Source: Strix aluco
Taxonomy: Eukaryota; Chordata; Aves; Strigiformes; Strigidae
DNA length: 64,000 nucleotides
NCBI RefSeq assembly: GCF_031877795.1
Contig: NC_133971.1
Coordinates: 9,091,973-9,155,972, forward strand
Direction: 5' to 3'
This document shows positions 45,501 to 58,100 of the stretch, piece by piece. A program made the position numbers and the translations under genes. Each line of letters starts with the position of its first letter. The stretch's first letter is position 1. The notes below the pieces were generated by a model that was not told where the DNA came from, made no database searches, and saw nothing but the letters and a program-made list of their open reading frames with translations.

Positions 45501-48090
45501 GGACTATGGGAACACACAGACTGTGGGAAAACAGTGACTGAGAACAAACAGCAGCAGAACAAACAGCATTGTCCTTGGTCAGCTCCAGGAGACAGCAGGT
45601 CTCCGCAAGAGCACATCTCCACCCAGACAACAGTGGTTATCCATGTCTGGATGCACTGCCTAGCCACACTGCCAGCAACGGAGCAATTATTAAAAGGATC
45701 AACATAACTTACTTGTGTTTTACATTCTAACAGAATTATTTATTATTAATGTTATCTTTTGTTTCCCTTCAAACAATGGGCCCTGTCAAGAACGGGTTAA
45801 AAACAAGCACACCGACACAACCTCCCCAGAGCCTTGCCAGCTGAAGGGGTGAGCCTCTGCCTCCTCAGGCACCGGAGACCAGCTCGATGAAGCTGGCCAG
45901 CTGAGAGTTCCCTGCTGTGGGCTCAAGTTTACAATTCAAAGTGACTATTTTTTGACAGATGTTAAGTTTCCGCATGAAGTTGAACATCATGCTATCATGT
46001 AAAAAGGCGAGAAAATACTTCAGCAAGGGCTTACTACAAAGCTGATGGATATGAGCATTTCTCCCAGTTCTCACACAGACCTGAGGTGTTTCAGCAATTA
46101 TCGGTATCCATTCCTCTCTTTAGAGCTTCCCTGCAAGCAATCAGAACTAGATGCGATCTTTGCATGAAATGAATGAATGAATGAATGAATGAATGACAAA
46201 GACTCCTCAGCATGGTAAGAGATAGTGCATCGGGGGTATTAGGATCAGGCTTTAATGCCCACAACCAGTCTCAGAGCCATGTTCGAGCCATAATGCATCT
46301 AGAACAAATACCAGTGCTACACAACATCAGCTGTCCAAGGGCTTGGGTCCCCACCCCCACCCAAAATATAACTAAAGAACAATGCAAAGATTAAAGAGGT
46401 TAATTCTCTTCCTCTATCAAGAGAAAAATAAGTGTTTCTGCTCTCTATTTACAGCTATTCATAAACAAAGATACAACACATTCATCTGTAGAAACTTCCA
46501 TTCAGGTCAGAGAAAACCCTTTTTAAACATTAACAAGTTACACCTCTTCAGCACTTCCTGTAAAATAAATATTACCTATAAAACGAAGGTAGTATTGTAA
46601 AGACAAAAAAAAGAACTACTTCAGGAGGCATATCCCACTGACTTTGGGCAATACCCTCCTGGCAGCTCTTTCTGACACAAGAGACTTTCTGAACCAACAC
46701 CTACCACAAAAGGTGTTTTCCTTCTTCAGCTGTTAGCTAGCAGAGATCACTGTTCTTCTAATTCAAGATTGTTTCTCTAGAACAAGTGCACTTTCCACTC
46801 AACTTTCTTCCCCGAAAGGAATCACCTTAATGGTAAACTGCAGTGGCAGAGAATTTTATGTGTGTAATACCTCTGGAGAAACCAGCGTTCAAATCAAATC
46901 TTTACAGAACCAAAATATCTCGGCTGTCTATAGGAGATGCCGACACTTCAGAGGGACTCTCAAACTCACCACCTTCGCTTTCCCCTTCGAGTGAAACGCC
47001 AAGAAATTGAGGAAACCTGCGATCCATACGCCAGCTGCTTCTCCAAACGCCAGCACACACAGACCTTGCTACGCAGACCCTTTGCTTGCGCTCAGCTATC
47101 AAGCATCTAAGGTGCTGTCTGCACTGCCAGAGCAGTGAACATCCCCAAGATACTGTCGCTGTGTCTGACGGCTGCTGGTGGAATCAAAGGAGGCTCCTCT
47201 TCTAAGGTCAGAGAAGATCGTGATATGGGCAAAAACAAGTGAAGAGGAAAGGCCAGTGGTGATTTGCACATGGCTGCAACAAATACGCAGCATAGTGCTT
47301 ACACAGTGGAAAAGCAACAAAGGCCTCAACACCCTCTGCTATCACCTCACTAGTTCCTAGACGCTGAAGGCTGTACCCCACTCCCACATGGCAGAATAGC
47401 AGAGTCCTTTAGCTGATGGGCTCAGGTAAGGCAAGTAGAGAACAGCTAGAAATAACACTGCCAAGATATTAGAAGAGAACATAAATCGGTGACCTTATCC
47501 ATAACTGCGTGACCATGGTGTTTCAGAACCCAAATGTAATACAGCAGCACCTTGTCCTGGTTCTCTGAGTCAAAGTGAACAGTGTTAACATCTCCCGAAA
47601 AGGCAAGAAAATGCCCTGCTTTTGCATTAAGTTTGCTTCAGCTTCTGGAAGATTACGTTCAGCGTCGTATCAATGTGGTCCAGTGGTGTTGAATAACTAT
47701 TTCTCCCATTTGATTAACTGGGCTATCACAGGCAGAGTTTATGCACTGATCTGGGAAGCTGATAGCAAACAGGCACGTGGACGCTGTTCAGGTTCTCAGT
47801 CACAGGCGAGCTTCTGCCCTCAATTTCAGAACAGAGATTTCTCTAGATAGTGGGTTTTGGGAGCAATAAGCGAATGAGCTGATTTAATAGCTCTTTGCCT
47901 AACAGGAGATCTCTCACCATCCCCGTCCTCCTCTTTGTCCCCTTGCGCTAGGTCTCTTCTACTACAATACAACCTTTCAGTGAACTCATTTAACTGATGG
48001 GATTGGCAAAAAGCCGGATGGTTTAGTGGCAGACCTGGGCAAGCCTGGGGCAGTGTGGGCTTTTGGTTTTTTTGTGGTTTTTTTTTTTTG
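42537..48090. other. Intergenic spacer of unit 2
   Basis: Repeat of the unit 1 spacer at +23,126 with the same contents: minus-strand frames 45865-46080 and 46902-47102, microsatellite about 46168-46196, T-rich seam about 48061-48089. I noticed no difference from unit 1. Confidence 0.7.
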
Positions 48091-49057
48091 GTTAAACTGT
48101 ATCTGAAAGGGGCCAGACAGCTGCCACAGCTGGCAGAAAGCAAGCGGCAGGAGTGCATGCCAGGGCTGAGAGGTCCTGCCTCTGCTCCTGGCTTGCCCCT
48201 CCCCAGCATCTCTGATGACACTCTCTCCTTTAGGAAGGAGCACCTTCAGTTAAATTAAACTGTGTTTTTTAAGTAAGATTAAATTTAAGCTGCTTTAGCT
48301 CTGAATAATTCCAGATAGCATGTCTAGGTAGTTTTAATGTGGGTTTAAGAATCTTCTTCAAAATCTAATCAGACTAGCGTTCGTGAGGTCCTTTGTAGCC
48401 AGCTCTCAGTTTGTGCAAAGTGCCTGCAAAGTTAATGCAAGACTTGTGTGGTGTTACACACAGAGTCATTTAAAAGAAAATAAAACCAGAAAGGACCTCT
48501 GCAGGGTGTCTAGTCTAATTTTGTGCTCCAGTCAGGTCTGGCTTCAAAACTGTCTTGGATTTTGAAAATGCCCAGCCTGAGGGGAGGGATTACACATCAT
48601 CTCAGTCAGTGCTCGACTGTTCCTGTGGTGAAAGGAAAGAGGCAACGGATAAAAGCTGTGCTTTAGATGGCAAGAAGGACCTTTATTTCTGTTGCAAATG
48701 CAGGGATTTCGGAACAAGGGATCAATACCTAGCTCTAGGCTATGGACAGAACTGTAGCTGGATCATCTTGAAATGTTGGTCAGGGCCTTGGTCCAGCTTC
48801 GACTTTCAGAAATGACGTGGTAAATTGAGACACGAGATTCTTGACCCTTCTTGGAGGCTTGATGGGGAGTTTGAGGGTGGCTAAAGTGTTTTTGGGTGAG
48901 CTAAAGCCAGTATCCTCTCTCTGTTCAGAGCCATTGCAATGGCGGGTGCCACACAGTGTACTCGTTAAGAGCAGTGACAGTTAGGCCAGTGTAAACGATC
49001 TCAGGTGGAGGGGAGGAGAGATGTGCCCACCTGAGAGCCGGGCGGCTGGTGGAAGGC

Positions 49058-49133
49058 CCCTGGGGCGGGGCCTACCTGACGTCACAGGGCCGGTGTAACT
49101 GCCCGAGTTGTCCTGGCAACAGTCATTACAACA
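49058..49133 (+). promoter_or_regulatory. Candidate promoter, copy 3: GC box, CRE and RFX X-box
   Basis: Identical block: GC box 49062-49071, CRE 49077-49084, X-box 49107-49120. None of the observed inter-copy substitutions falls in these three motifs. Confidence 0.65.
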
Positions 49134-52100
49134 ATGAGCCACCAACGCTGCGGGCAGCCTGCCTCTCAAGCACACTACACGGACAGGTAAAACTGATACC
49201 ATTTGGACATGCAGAGACAATTTGGAATAGATTTACGCCCTAGCTAGCTGTCAGGACTGGAAAAAAGATTTTTCTTCACCTGTTAAGACAGGTTTAAAAG
49301 TTCCTGATACAACCATGCTTCTAAACGTGAACTAGCGCTTGGGCTCAACCTTTTCCAATGTTTTTATAGTTCTGGAGCCTCTCAACTCAGTTGCCTGGGA
49401 CTTATACAGAACAAAATTACAGTGTGTACCACAAGTGATTCCTATCCGACGACCAAAGCGTGCATGGCCCAGCCAGAAGAGGAGTTGCGCAATGGAAGTG
49501 CAAAGGTTATTAAACCTGATGGGCCATTTTTAGGTATGGCGGTGTTTCATTTTTTACTAGATGCCTGTATGTTTTTAAACTCAGTAATTCATTTTTTCAG
49601 GATTCTTGGGAAAGTCGGTGTGTTCAGAGATCTCTGATGTAGGTAGCTTGCTCTCATGTTACAGTCTGCCCGTGCTGCTTTCAGACATTGGCCCTTTTTT
49701 TCCCCCGAGAAAGCCTGCCAGTCGTTCCTCGTTCCCATATCGCTTGACTGGTTGAAATTTTGACCACTGAGGTGAGGGATTTTACCACCCCATGCCCTGA
49801 AATTCTCTGGTTCAGTACGTAACGTTTTGTTTTTGTGACAGCACTTTTGAGGACCTAAATACTGTGCTAAGTCATTAGCCTGAATTTGTAATCTAAAAAA
49901 ATTCACACTGAGGAAGTCTCATATACAAGTTCATAGGCTTTATAGGAAAAACTTTGCTTTCCACACTTGCTAATGCTGATTAAATTTTATTTATGTCTTG
50001 GCCATCAGTAAGCAACTGCTACCACAAGACCATGGTTGGTTTTCAAAAAAAAAAAAAAAAAAGTTAAAGTAAGGCAATGCTGGCATGGGAACATGGATTT
50101 CATCATTTTCCACAAAACAGAAAGCATTTAGGTGGTATTGTTTGTTATTAAACTGCTCTGAGTACCGTTTTCCTGAGGAGCCTGGAGCTGGCTGCAGAGA
50201 GGTGCAAGGTGAGCATCCCCTTTCTAGGCACTCAGTGGTACGGGCAGCGGCGGTCCTGCCCGCAGCAGCGAGCTGAACCAGGTACATCCATCTTCATTAC
50301 GTAAAACAGGCTCTCACTTGGCTGCGGCCGCAGTCGTCCGCCAGCACGGACATCCCTGACAGCGATGGTACAACGCTTGCTCTGCCTCAGCAGGGCGTTT
50401 GAAGCCAGCTTTGTCACAGCTTTTTGGAGATACAACACTAAGTGTGTGTGGTCTTGACACTAAGGCAGCTCAGCACGGGTTGATACAGGGACATGGAGTG
50501 GGGACTGCTTCCCCTGTATTGTCTAAACTGCTCTTTAACGGCAGCGTGAGAGGAGCCACTTTCATGGATTTCAAAACTTCTCCTTGGGGAAGTTCTATTT
50601 TACATGTGAATGATCTGCATGATTCCTGTTGGTGGTTTAAATAGATCTTAAGCGAATATTTAACATTAAATAAATGGGGTCTGAAGATTGACAGTAGGAC
50701 AGTTAGGATATTTGGGGGCACTTTTGTTTCAGACTGGCGTTGAGGAGGCTCAGGTAGGACAGGTCTTGTTGCTGGTAGGTCACGGGGGTGACTCTGCAGC
50801 GTGCTTCATGCAGTACAAATCAGGAACTGCGGTTGTTAATCATGTTAATGCTTGGTTATGTTCTCCGTTATTCTTTTTAAGGGATTCAGAGACATGACTT
50901 CAGGAGGTGTTTTGTTTGAATGCTGGTTACACCATCAGCTGTGCCGGGGGTGTGTGTGTGTGTATCTACACAGAAATTAACTTGTCCCGATGTTTGTAAT
51001 GCATTCAATTTAAAACTGCTAAGTTCACACTGTTCAAAAAATGGAACTGTGTGCATTTGCATGATTAGCTTTCTTCTTGAAAACCAGAAGGGCAAAGTCC
51101 AGGGAACATGCAGGGTGCCAAGGTTATAAAGGTTTGGCCTCCACTGCAAAACGGAAACAAATTCCTGCTACTCCTGAGGACAAGCAGTACCTAAGCACAG
51201 CTCAGTCTCTGTGTGTCTGATGGAGAGAGCAAGCTCCAGATTTTCTCACCAATACTCATTAAGTGTCCCTCATGTACCAAACGTGAGCTGTTGGTTTCAA
51301 AAAAATAGCTGCTTTGTGTCACATCCTCTGTTGGATTGCAAACAGGTTTTACTACAATGATTTTCTGTAACATTCTGATACTTTTCTGGGTTTTTTTGTT
51401 GGGTTTTTTTTTTTTTTTTTTTTTTTCCCTGCCTGATAGCAGAGCAAGGAGCTCAGGTCTTTTTCTGGAAAGCTGAGATTCAGCTCGGGTAGTGTTGTTT
51501 TTAAATTCTGGATGCGTTGCTTGCGCACACTTGCATTGTTCCTCCAGTTGAGAAACACATCTTTTTATAGAGTTTGATCCAAAATGCTGTGCAGGCCATG
51601 TTTTAAAACTTCTCCGGCCTTGATCCCAAGAACTGTTAAATTTTGGGTGTACTGTTGCTGACAAACCTGGGGTTATTTAACACGAGGGGAACGTTTCAGC
51701 TTAAAACGTGGTGTAAGTTATGGTAGCTCAAAAGTGATCAACACCAAGTGTTGGTAGTTTCTTTAAGCAGTGATGTGATTAATTGTGTAGACTTGTTCTC
51801 CCTAGGCATTTACGGGGGATCCTTTAGTTATATGGAAGACCTTTGCATCACACTTGGGAGTACTCTCCTGAAAAAAATGCCCGATTTTGAGTATTCGGTG
51901 CTTGAGCTTATAAACTGGAAAAATAATAAAAGCACCATGTATATAAATAATCAGTAAAGCCTTCCTACCGGCATCACTCCCCAGTTGTTTTAATACTGAA
52001 TATTTCTTTGTTAATGCCCAGCTCGATGCAGCTTTGCTACCTGTATTCTTATAGATCTTGAAATGCTAACTTAAGTCATTTTTAGAGTTTATCTGGCTTG

Positions 52101-55100
52101 GTAAAGTCTTTAAAACAACTTCCTTGTCTTCTGCCAATCTCCCACATCATTCTCTTTTTTTTTTTTTTTTTTTCTTTTTACCCTTATTTCAGGAAGAAAA
52201 GCACAGGTCAGAAAAGCACCACAAAAAATTCCAGATCCTGTGCCTGTGAGGAAGAGATCAACGCCCATGAACCCTGCAAACATAATAGGGAGGACTTGCA
52301 CACAGAATGTGGTTTGTCGGCGGCCGTACAGGGATAGGGTGATTCATTTGTTGGCACTGAAGAATTACAAGAAACCAGAGTTACTCACTCGCTTGCGGAA
52401 AGATGGTGTCTACCAAAAGGACAAGAATTGCCTTGGAATGATCCTTCATCAGGTGAGATCATAGAGTTTGTGCCAGAAATTTTTCCTTCCTGCTATTCTT
52501 TTCAAAATAATTTTGAGCTGTGTCACTTCAGTGTTTAAATCAGAAAATAGTAAACAACTTAATGCTTCTTGTTGAAGTTTTTCAATAAACTTCATGCAGA
52601 TGCCCCAAACTGCAAGTCAGTGTGAGGAAAGGAAAGACAGATGAAAAAATTCTTGGCGAGTGGTTTTGTTTTGCTAGAATGCCAGGCAGTATTAACTATT
52701 TCTAGCTTTGTTTCTCCTAATGTCTTATTTTTTCCCTCTCTCTTTTACTTGGACTGCTTAGTTGAGAGAAGTTGACTGTGCGTTCTCTCAATTGTGTGAA
52801 ATAGTTTGTCATAGTACTTCATGGTTTTTGTGACGAGTTTATGTGGAGAGAAATTTGGTAACTGCAATCGCATGGGTTAGTACTTCGTTTGAACGTGGCT
52901 GGTGGCCTGTAAGTGGTGCTTGACTTCCCTTGGGATCTGTCGGAATTGCAACCAAGGGAAGGGTGTTCCAGCGAAATCGTAAATGCTAAAGGTGGTGGTC
53001 CGATTTTGAGCATATTATTTCTTTGCTATCATGTGGACTGTGTCTTTACCTTCCTTGAAACTTTTTTTTATTCAGTAGCTTTTCCAGTGCTCCTTTAAGT
53101 TCCACCTGTATTTCTTTATCACATCCCTCAAAATTATTGGTAAGTCTATAATGTTGTAGAGGTGAAACTTTTAAGCTGCGTGTTCAAGAGCGTCACTTAT
53201 TAATTTGCTACAAAAACAGTTCAGAAAAGGCTTCTTAAAGTACCGTAAGATGCAGTGGCTCCTCCCTTACTTTTCAAATACTCCCTGTACCCACCGACTG
53301 TGGCTGAATTAGGCACGTATTAATGGGTGAAGTAGGAATATTTCCTACTTGTCTAGGAAAAAAGTGTTTGGGAACCTCTTAAAGTGAGCAAAATTCAACA
53401 TTTATACAGCTTTGGTTGATCCTACACTGAATTCTAAAACCTCATTCCTTGAATATGTTAAGTGTTATTGTTTTGTTTCCCCAGTGCGATGGTAGTTGTT
53501 TTTTTTCCACCCCGAAGACAGACACAATTTAATGACAGCCATGTTCTTACATACAAATTGAAGTAGTCAATCTATATTTTAAGTTGGTTATAAAATTCTA
53601 AAAGCTCAGCTCCCTAGAGCGTGAAAGGTGCAAAAACTTCCTCTTGTCCCATTATGCTTGGCAATGTTTAAGGAGACTTTCCTGGAGTCTGTTTCCTGTA
53701 TGTGGTGTGAACCTCAAGGAACCAGTACCTCAAGGTACTGGTTTGCATCAGAAGTGGTCGTGTTAGCAACGCTACACCCTGAAAAGCCTTGCTCATGTTT
53801 TTCTTAGCTCTGTAATGAGGTTTTTTTTTTGTACAAATCTAAAATCAGCAGCCTGAACTTGCTAAGATCTGATATGCACAGATTTGCTTCTCTTAGAATA
53901 CAGCTTTAGTTGTTTTTAACAAGTGAATTACTGTTTAAGGGTATCTTTGTTACTTTTAATTGGTTTTTTAGATGGGGACAGACAGACGTGGACACAGGCA
54001 TGAATTTGCAGTATTTGCCATGTTTTAGAGGAAAAAAAAATAGGCTGAGCTGAAAAGTGGTGGTGGTGTGTTGATGAGTAGTTATTCCACATTTTGTGTC
54101 AGGCAAAGAGAGATAGTTTTGGGGGTTTTCCCTGAAACTCTGAACAGGTGTCAGGTGATGGAGTCTAAACCAGCACTTTGGGTGTCAATGATCTCAAGGG
54201 CTTTTTAGCTCATTTTAACCTTTTGAGTATACTTTGCATTTTTCTTAAGGAAGCTATAAGCCCATTTTATTTTCAAAGGTATAGAGCGAGGCATGCACAC
54301 AAGCCTCTCGTGACAATACTGAACCCTGCGTCTGCAGAAGGAAGCGCACATCTGGCCTGCACACCTCCCCTTAAACATTTCAGCACTAAACTATCGTTAG
54401 ACATGAGTACAGTTACTTTTTTCCCAATTGGTAAAACTTTGATATGGCTTAAAACTAATGGGATAGATGAAGAATTCATCTTTGTACCAGAAGGACTTGT
54501 CTAGCGCTAGTTAGGTTATCAGGTACAACTGTTCAGTAGACAGATACAGTTTCTTGTGGCCCAGGCACTTGAGAAAGCAAAGCAGTTCTGTTTCTCAAGA
54601 CAAATGACGACATAGTGCGTTCATTAATGTGATGATGGAAAACAGGCGTTGTTCCAAGCACAGTCTGTGCTCTGCCATTGCCGTATAGCTGTGTACAACC
54701 AAAGAACAGCAGGTGTCCTCCTGAAGTTGAACAAATCTGAATTTGTATGTGGAGATAGTGTTCTTCAGTTCTTAAAACCAAACAAAACAACAAAAAGCCC
54801 CAAACAAAAAAAGGCAAACAAAACCCCCCACAAAACAGGCCTCTCAGCATATTTCATGCAGTGAATATTTAAAGTTTTGGCATAGTTTGCCTTGATTCCC
54901 AGTGCTGTATTACAGACCCCTGGTGCAGAGAGAGGTTTGCAGCAGTTTGGGATTTTCTTACCTTCAAATTTCTACATCCCAAGTTGACCACATTTTTAAA
55001 AATTGGTGCTCGTTACATGAGAGCTACTTGGATCTTCACATCTAAAAAACCCGGAAAACTGGTGTGTGATTCTGTTTTCAACTTTTATTTTACTTTGCAG

Positions 55101-58100
55101 TACCAATCTTATTTCTGCAGTGTGCATTTAGGTATCATGAACATTTATTTTCTTAAATGTCTGCCTATAGGTAGCCAGCCTGAATACAAAGGATAATTCT
55201 TACAGTCTGAAGGATCATCTGTTTAAAGACATTCAAAAAGATTGGCCTGGATACAATGAAATCGATAAACAGTCATTGGAGTTAATACTTTCTAGGTAAG
55301 TTCAGTCTCTAGGGGAAGGAAAATTGCCATTTAAAAAACTTGTTCTGGGAAATGAATGTCTGTCTTCCCTATAATGAAAGAGCTATGACATAGACATTTT
55401 TTGCCTTGTAACCTGAAATGTTGGGTCATGCTTACAGAAAATTAAATTCATCTGAGGATGCCCCCAGCACCAGTCATTCGGGATCTCCTGTAACTCCCAG
55501 TAAAGATGGCCCATCAAATGCTCAGGTATTTTGTACTTTTTTTATCATTATTTACAGTGTATTAAGATTTATCACACTTTACACTGATGTAAAAGTTGTG
55601 ATGTGAAGCACTAATATTGTCTTAAACACATGAAAAACTGAAGCATTTCTCTTTGATTGGACGTTTCTTCCTTTTAAAGGCGGTTGCACTGTCAAGGACT
55701 GCAAAAAAACTTAGTCACGTAGCTTTAAGGGCTGCTACATTTAGTGTTCTGTATTTCAGAATGTTTATTAAAATACTTAAGATAAGATGGGAAGCACAGA
55801 AAGCCTTTCACCACTGAGCTATTTACATTTACACAGAGGAGGGAGGGCACACCTCTGTGTTTCCCTAACTTTCTTTCAGAGCACGAAATGGTGCAGGTCC
55901 CAGGGACCTCTTCCCACCTGCCTCCCTACCCACAGAACCCAGATTTATTCCAACAGGGTGGCACAGAGCCGTGCCTGGGGCTCCCGGCCCAAGCTGCCGC
56001 TTGTACATCGACGTGAGCAGCGTGCGCTTGCTAGAGGAGAGGATGTGAACCAGCTGGAGAGCAGCTGGGACAACAACTGCAGCAAAACTGGGGGGTTTAC
56101 CCGTTCTTATCGGCTTTGCACATCACACGCTCTGAGAAGCATGCCGCTGCGTGCTTCTCAGGGCCGCTTTAGGACATCGCGTGGCTGTGTGCCAGCAAAA
56201 GCTGACTCTTCACCTGGTGTGTCCGAACGGAAATCGGTGCCTAAACGGTACCAACCTGACCTCCTCGTTTTGGGGAAGCCTTTGCTAGAGCTGCTGAAGA
56301 GAGTGTCTTTCTCCCAAAGCCTTTTAGCTGTAGGTTTGAAGAACGACTTGTTAATCATAAAATTAGAAACCAAGGATGAAAGAAACCATGTATTTAGCTG
56401 CAGTACTTCCTCGTTTGACAGCTAGTTTTGGAGAAGAAAGATGTGTTTTCAACAATTGCCAGTTCAGAACTGTTCCTTTTCCAGAACGGGAGCAAAACTT
56501 AGTTCTGCTGGTTTTTACGGGCTTTTTTCTTTATTATCACAGAAAAGGGTCTTGGATTCCTCTTTCATCGGTCCTCTGAACAAAAAGAAGAGGATCTCTC
56601 GCCTGGGCAGTGGAATCCCGTCCCCGCTCAGAGAGCGCTTGTCTGCCTTCAGGGAGAAAGCTGCTGCCGCCCCTCCGCCGTCTCCCCGCCCCACGACCAC
56701 CTCCATTCCCGCTCCTCACCCGCTGCCAGGGGCGCGCCTTCACGCTTCCAACCTGCCAAAACCTGCCAGCTCCACCTCCCCCAGCACCCCTGAGGGGCAG
56801 GGGACACAAAACCTGCCCATGGACAGCTTCAGTCCTAATAGCACTAAGGCCTGTGAGGACCAGCAACAAAAATACACCTCTTGGAGTTCTTTGGGGATCC
56901 CAGAGCCTGCCGGGGTGCAGGTGAAGCCTCCTAAGTCCACAGGCAAGAAGCGTAAGGAGAAGCATGAAGGCAAGATGCAGCACACTGTGAGTGTGAGCAT
57001 GGAGGAGAAAAACCTCAGAAAAGAAGAAACTGCCGAGCTGAGTACATCCTCCTGTTTGGATTCGGGTGAAGGTATTAATAGGCTGCTTTTCCTAACTCCT
57101 GTATGGGTAACCGTGGTGCAAAGAGACCTGTAAAACGAGGGACTGGAAACACAAATGGTCTATTTTTTCACTTGGCTTTGTCATTATCCCTACTTTATGG
57201 TCATGAAGAATCCATATTGGTTTTCCGCTGTTGTATTACCTTGTAAATGTTAGTTCAAACAGAACAACATCAAAAAGCAGAAGCTGTTCTGCTGGAAGCT
57301 TATCTAGAATTTGGTTCATTTTTAAGAATTCTCCTGGACATACTACACAGTGCCCACGTGGCTTGGGATTTCTTTGCAAATATTTGTGCTTTCAGATATC
57401 TATGAATTTATATACAGGTGAGGGTCTTTCTGCAGATGCCAGTAACGAAATTCTGAACAGCTAGGGAAGCAAAAATCTGCACTGCATTTCAAGTTGGTGC
57501 TTACACTGAGCCATGTCAACAAACACACCTGAATTTTTGGAAATGAAGCGCTCGCAGTGAAACTGTTCACCTAAGTTGTATTGTACATACCGCGACCATT
57601 AATATTGCTGTTTGCATTTCTCTCAAATGTTGCTCCCATTTTTACACCACTTTTTCTACTGCTGTACTGCGTAATAATTTTAATACTAAAAGTAAAAGAA
57701 TAGAGTAGAACATCACATGATAGTTCTTTTTTCCCCATGACCTAAAGCTCGGAGAGCTTAGAGATTGCAAGAACAGTTGAGCTTTAGCAGAAATACTGTG
57801 TTTAAGCAGTGGCAGTGGAAGCAAACAAAGAATATATAGGACTGTGTGTTTTTTAACTGCAAGACCCCAGATGAAAAGCAGAGAGAGATTACCAAGATCT
57901 TGAGTGTTCCTCCGTGTTCCAGCTAACTTTTCCTTATGGCAGCTATTTTTCTTATTTATCAAAAAGTCGGGAGGCTCCTGAAATATTCCTTTAAAAAGAG
58001 GGACTAGAGATTAAGTGTACCGTGCTCTCATAATGCCGTTTAAAAGAGCAAAAGAGCAATTTACAAGTGCAAATAACTTTCAAAGCCAGTTTTGCCACGT

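Larger units (their letters stand above)
24965..48090 (+). repeat. Tandem unit 2 of the 23,126-bp ELL2 array
   Basis: Second complete unit, joined head-to-tail to unit 1 at a T-rich seam (24940-24966). I saw no difference from unit 3 over the 15.9 kb that both cover, except the base corresponding to 63982. Homopolymer lengths (A18, T23, T19) are also unchanged, which is unusual for independently evolving copies. It fits very recent duplication, strong gene conversion, or an assembly copy. Confidence 0.97.
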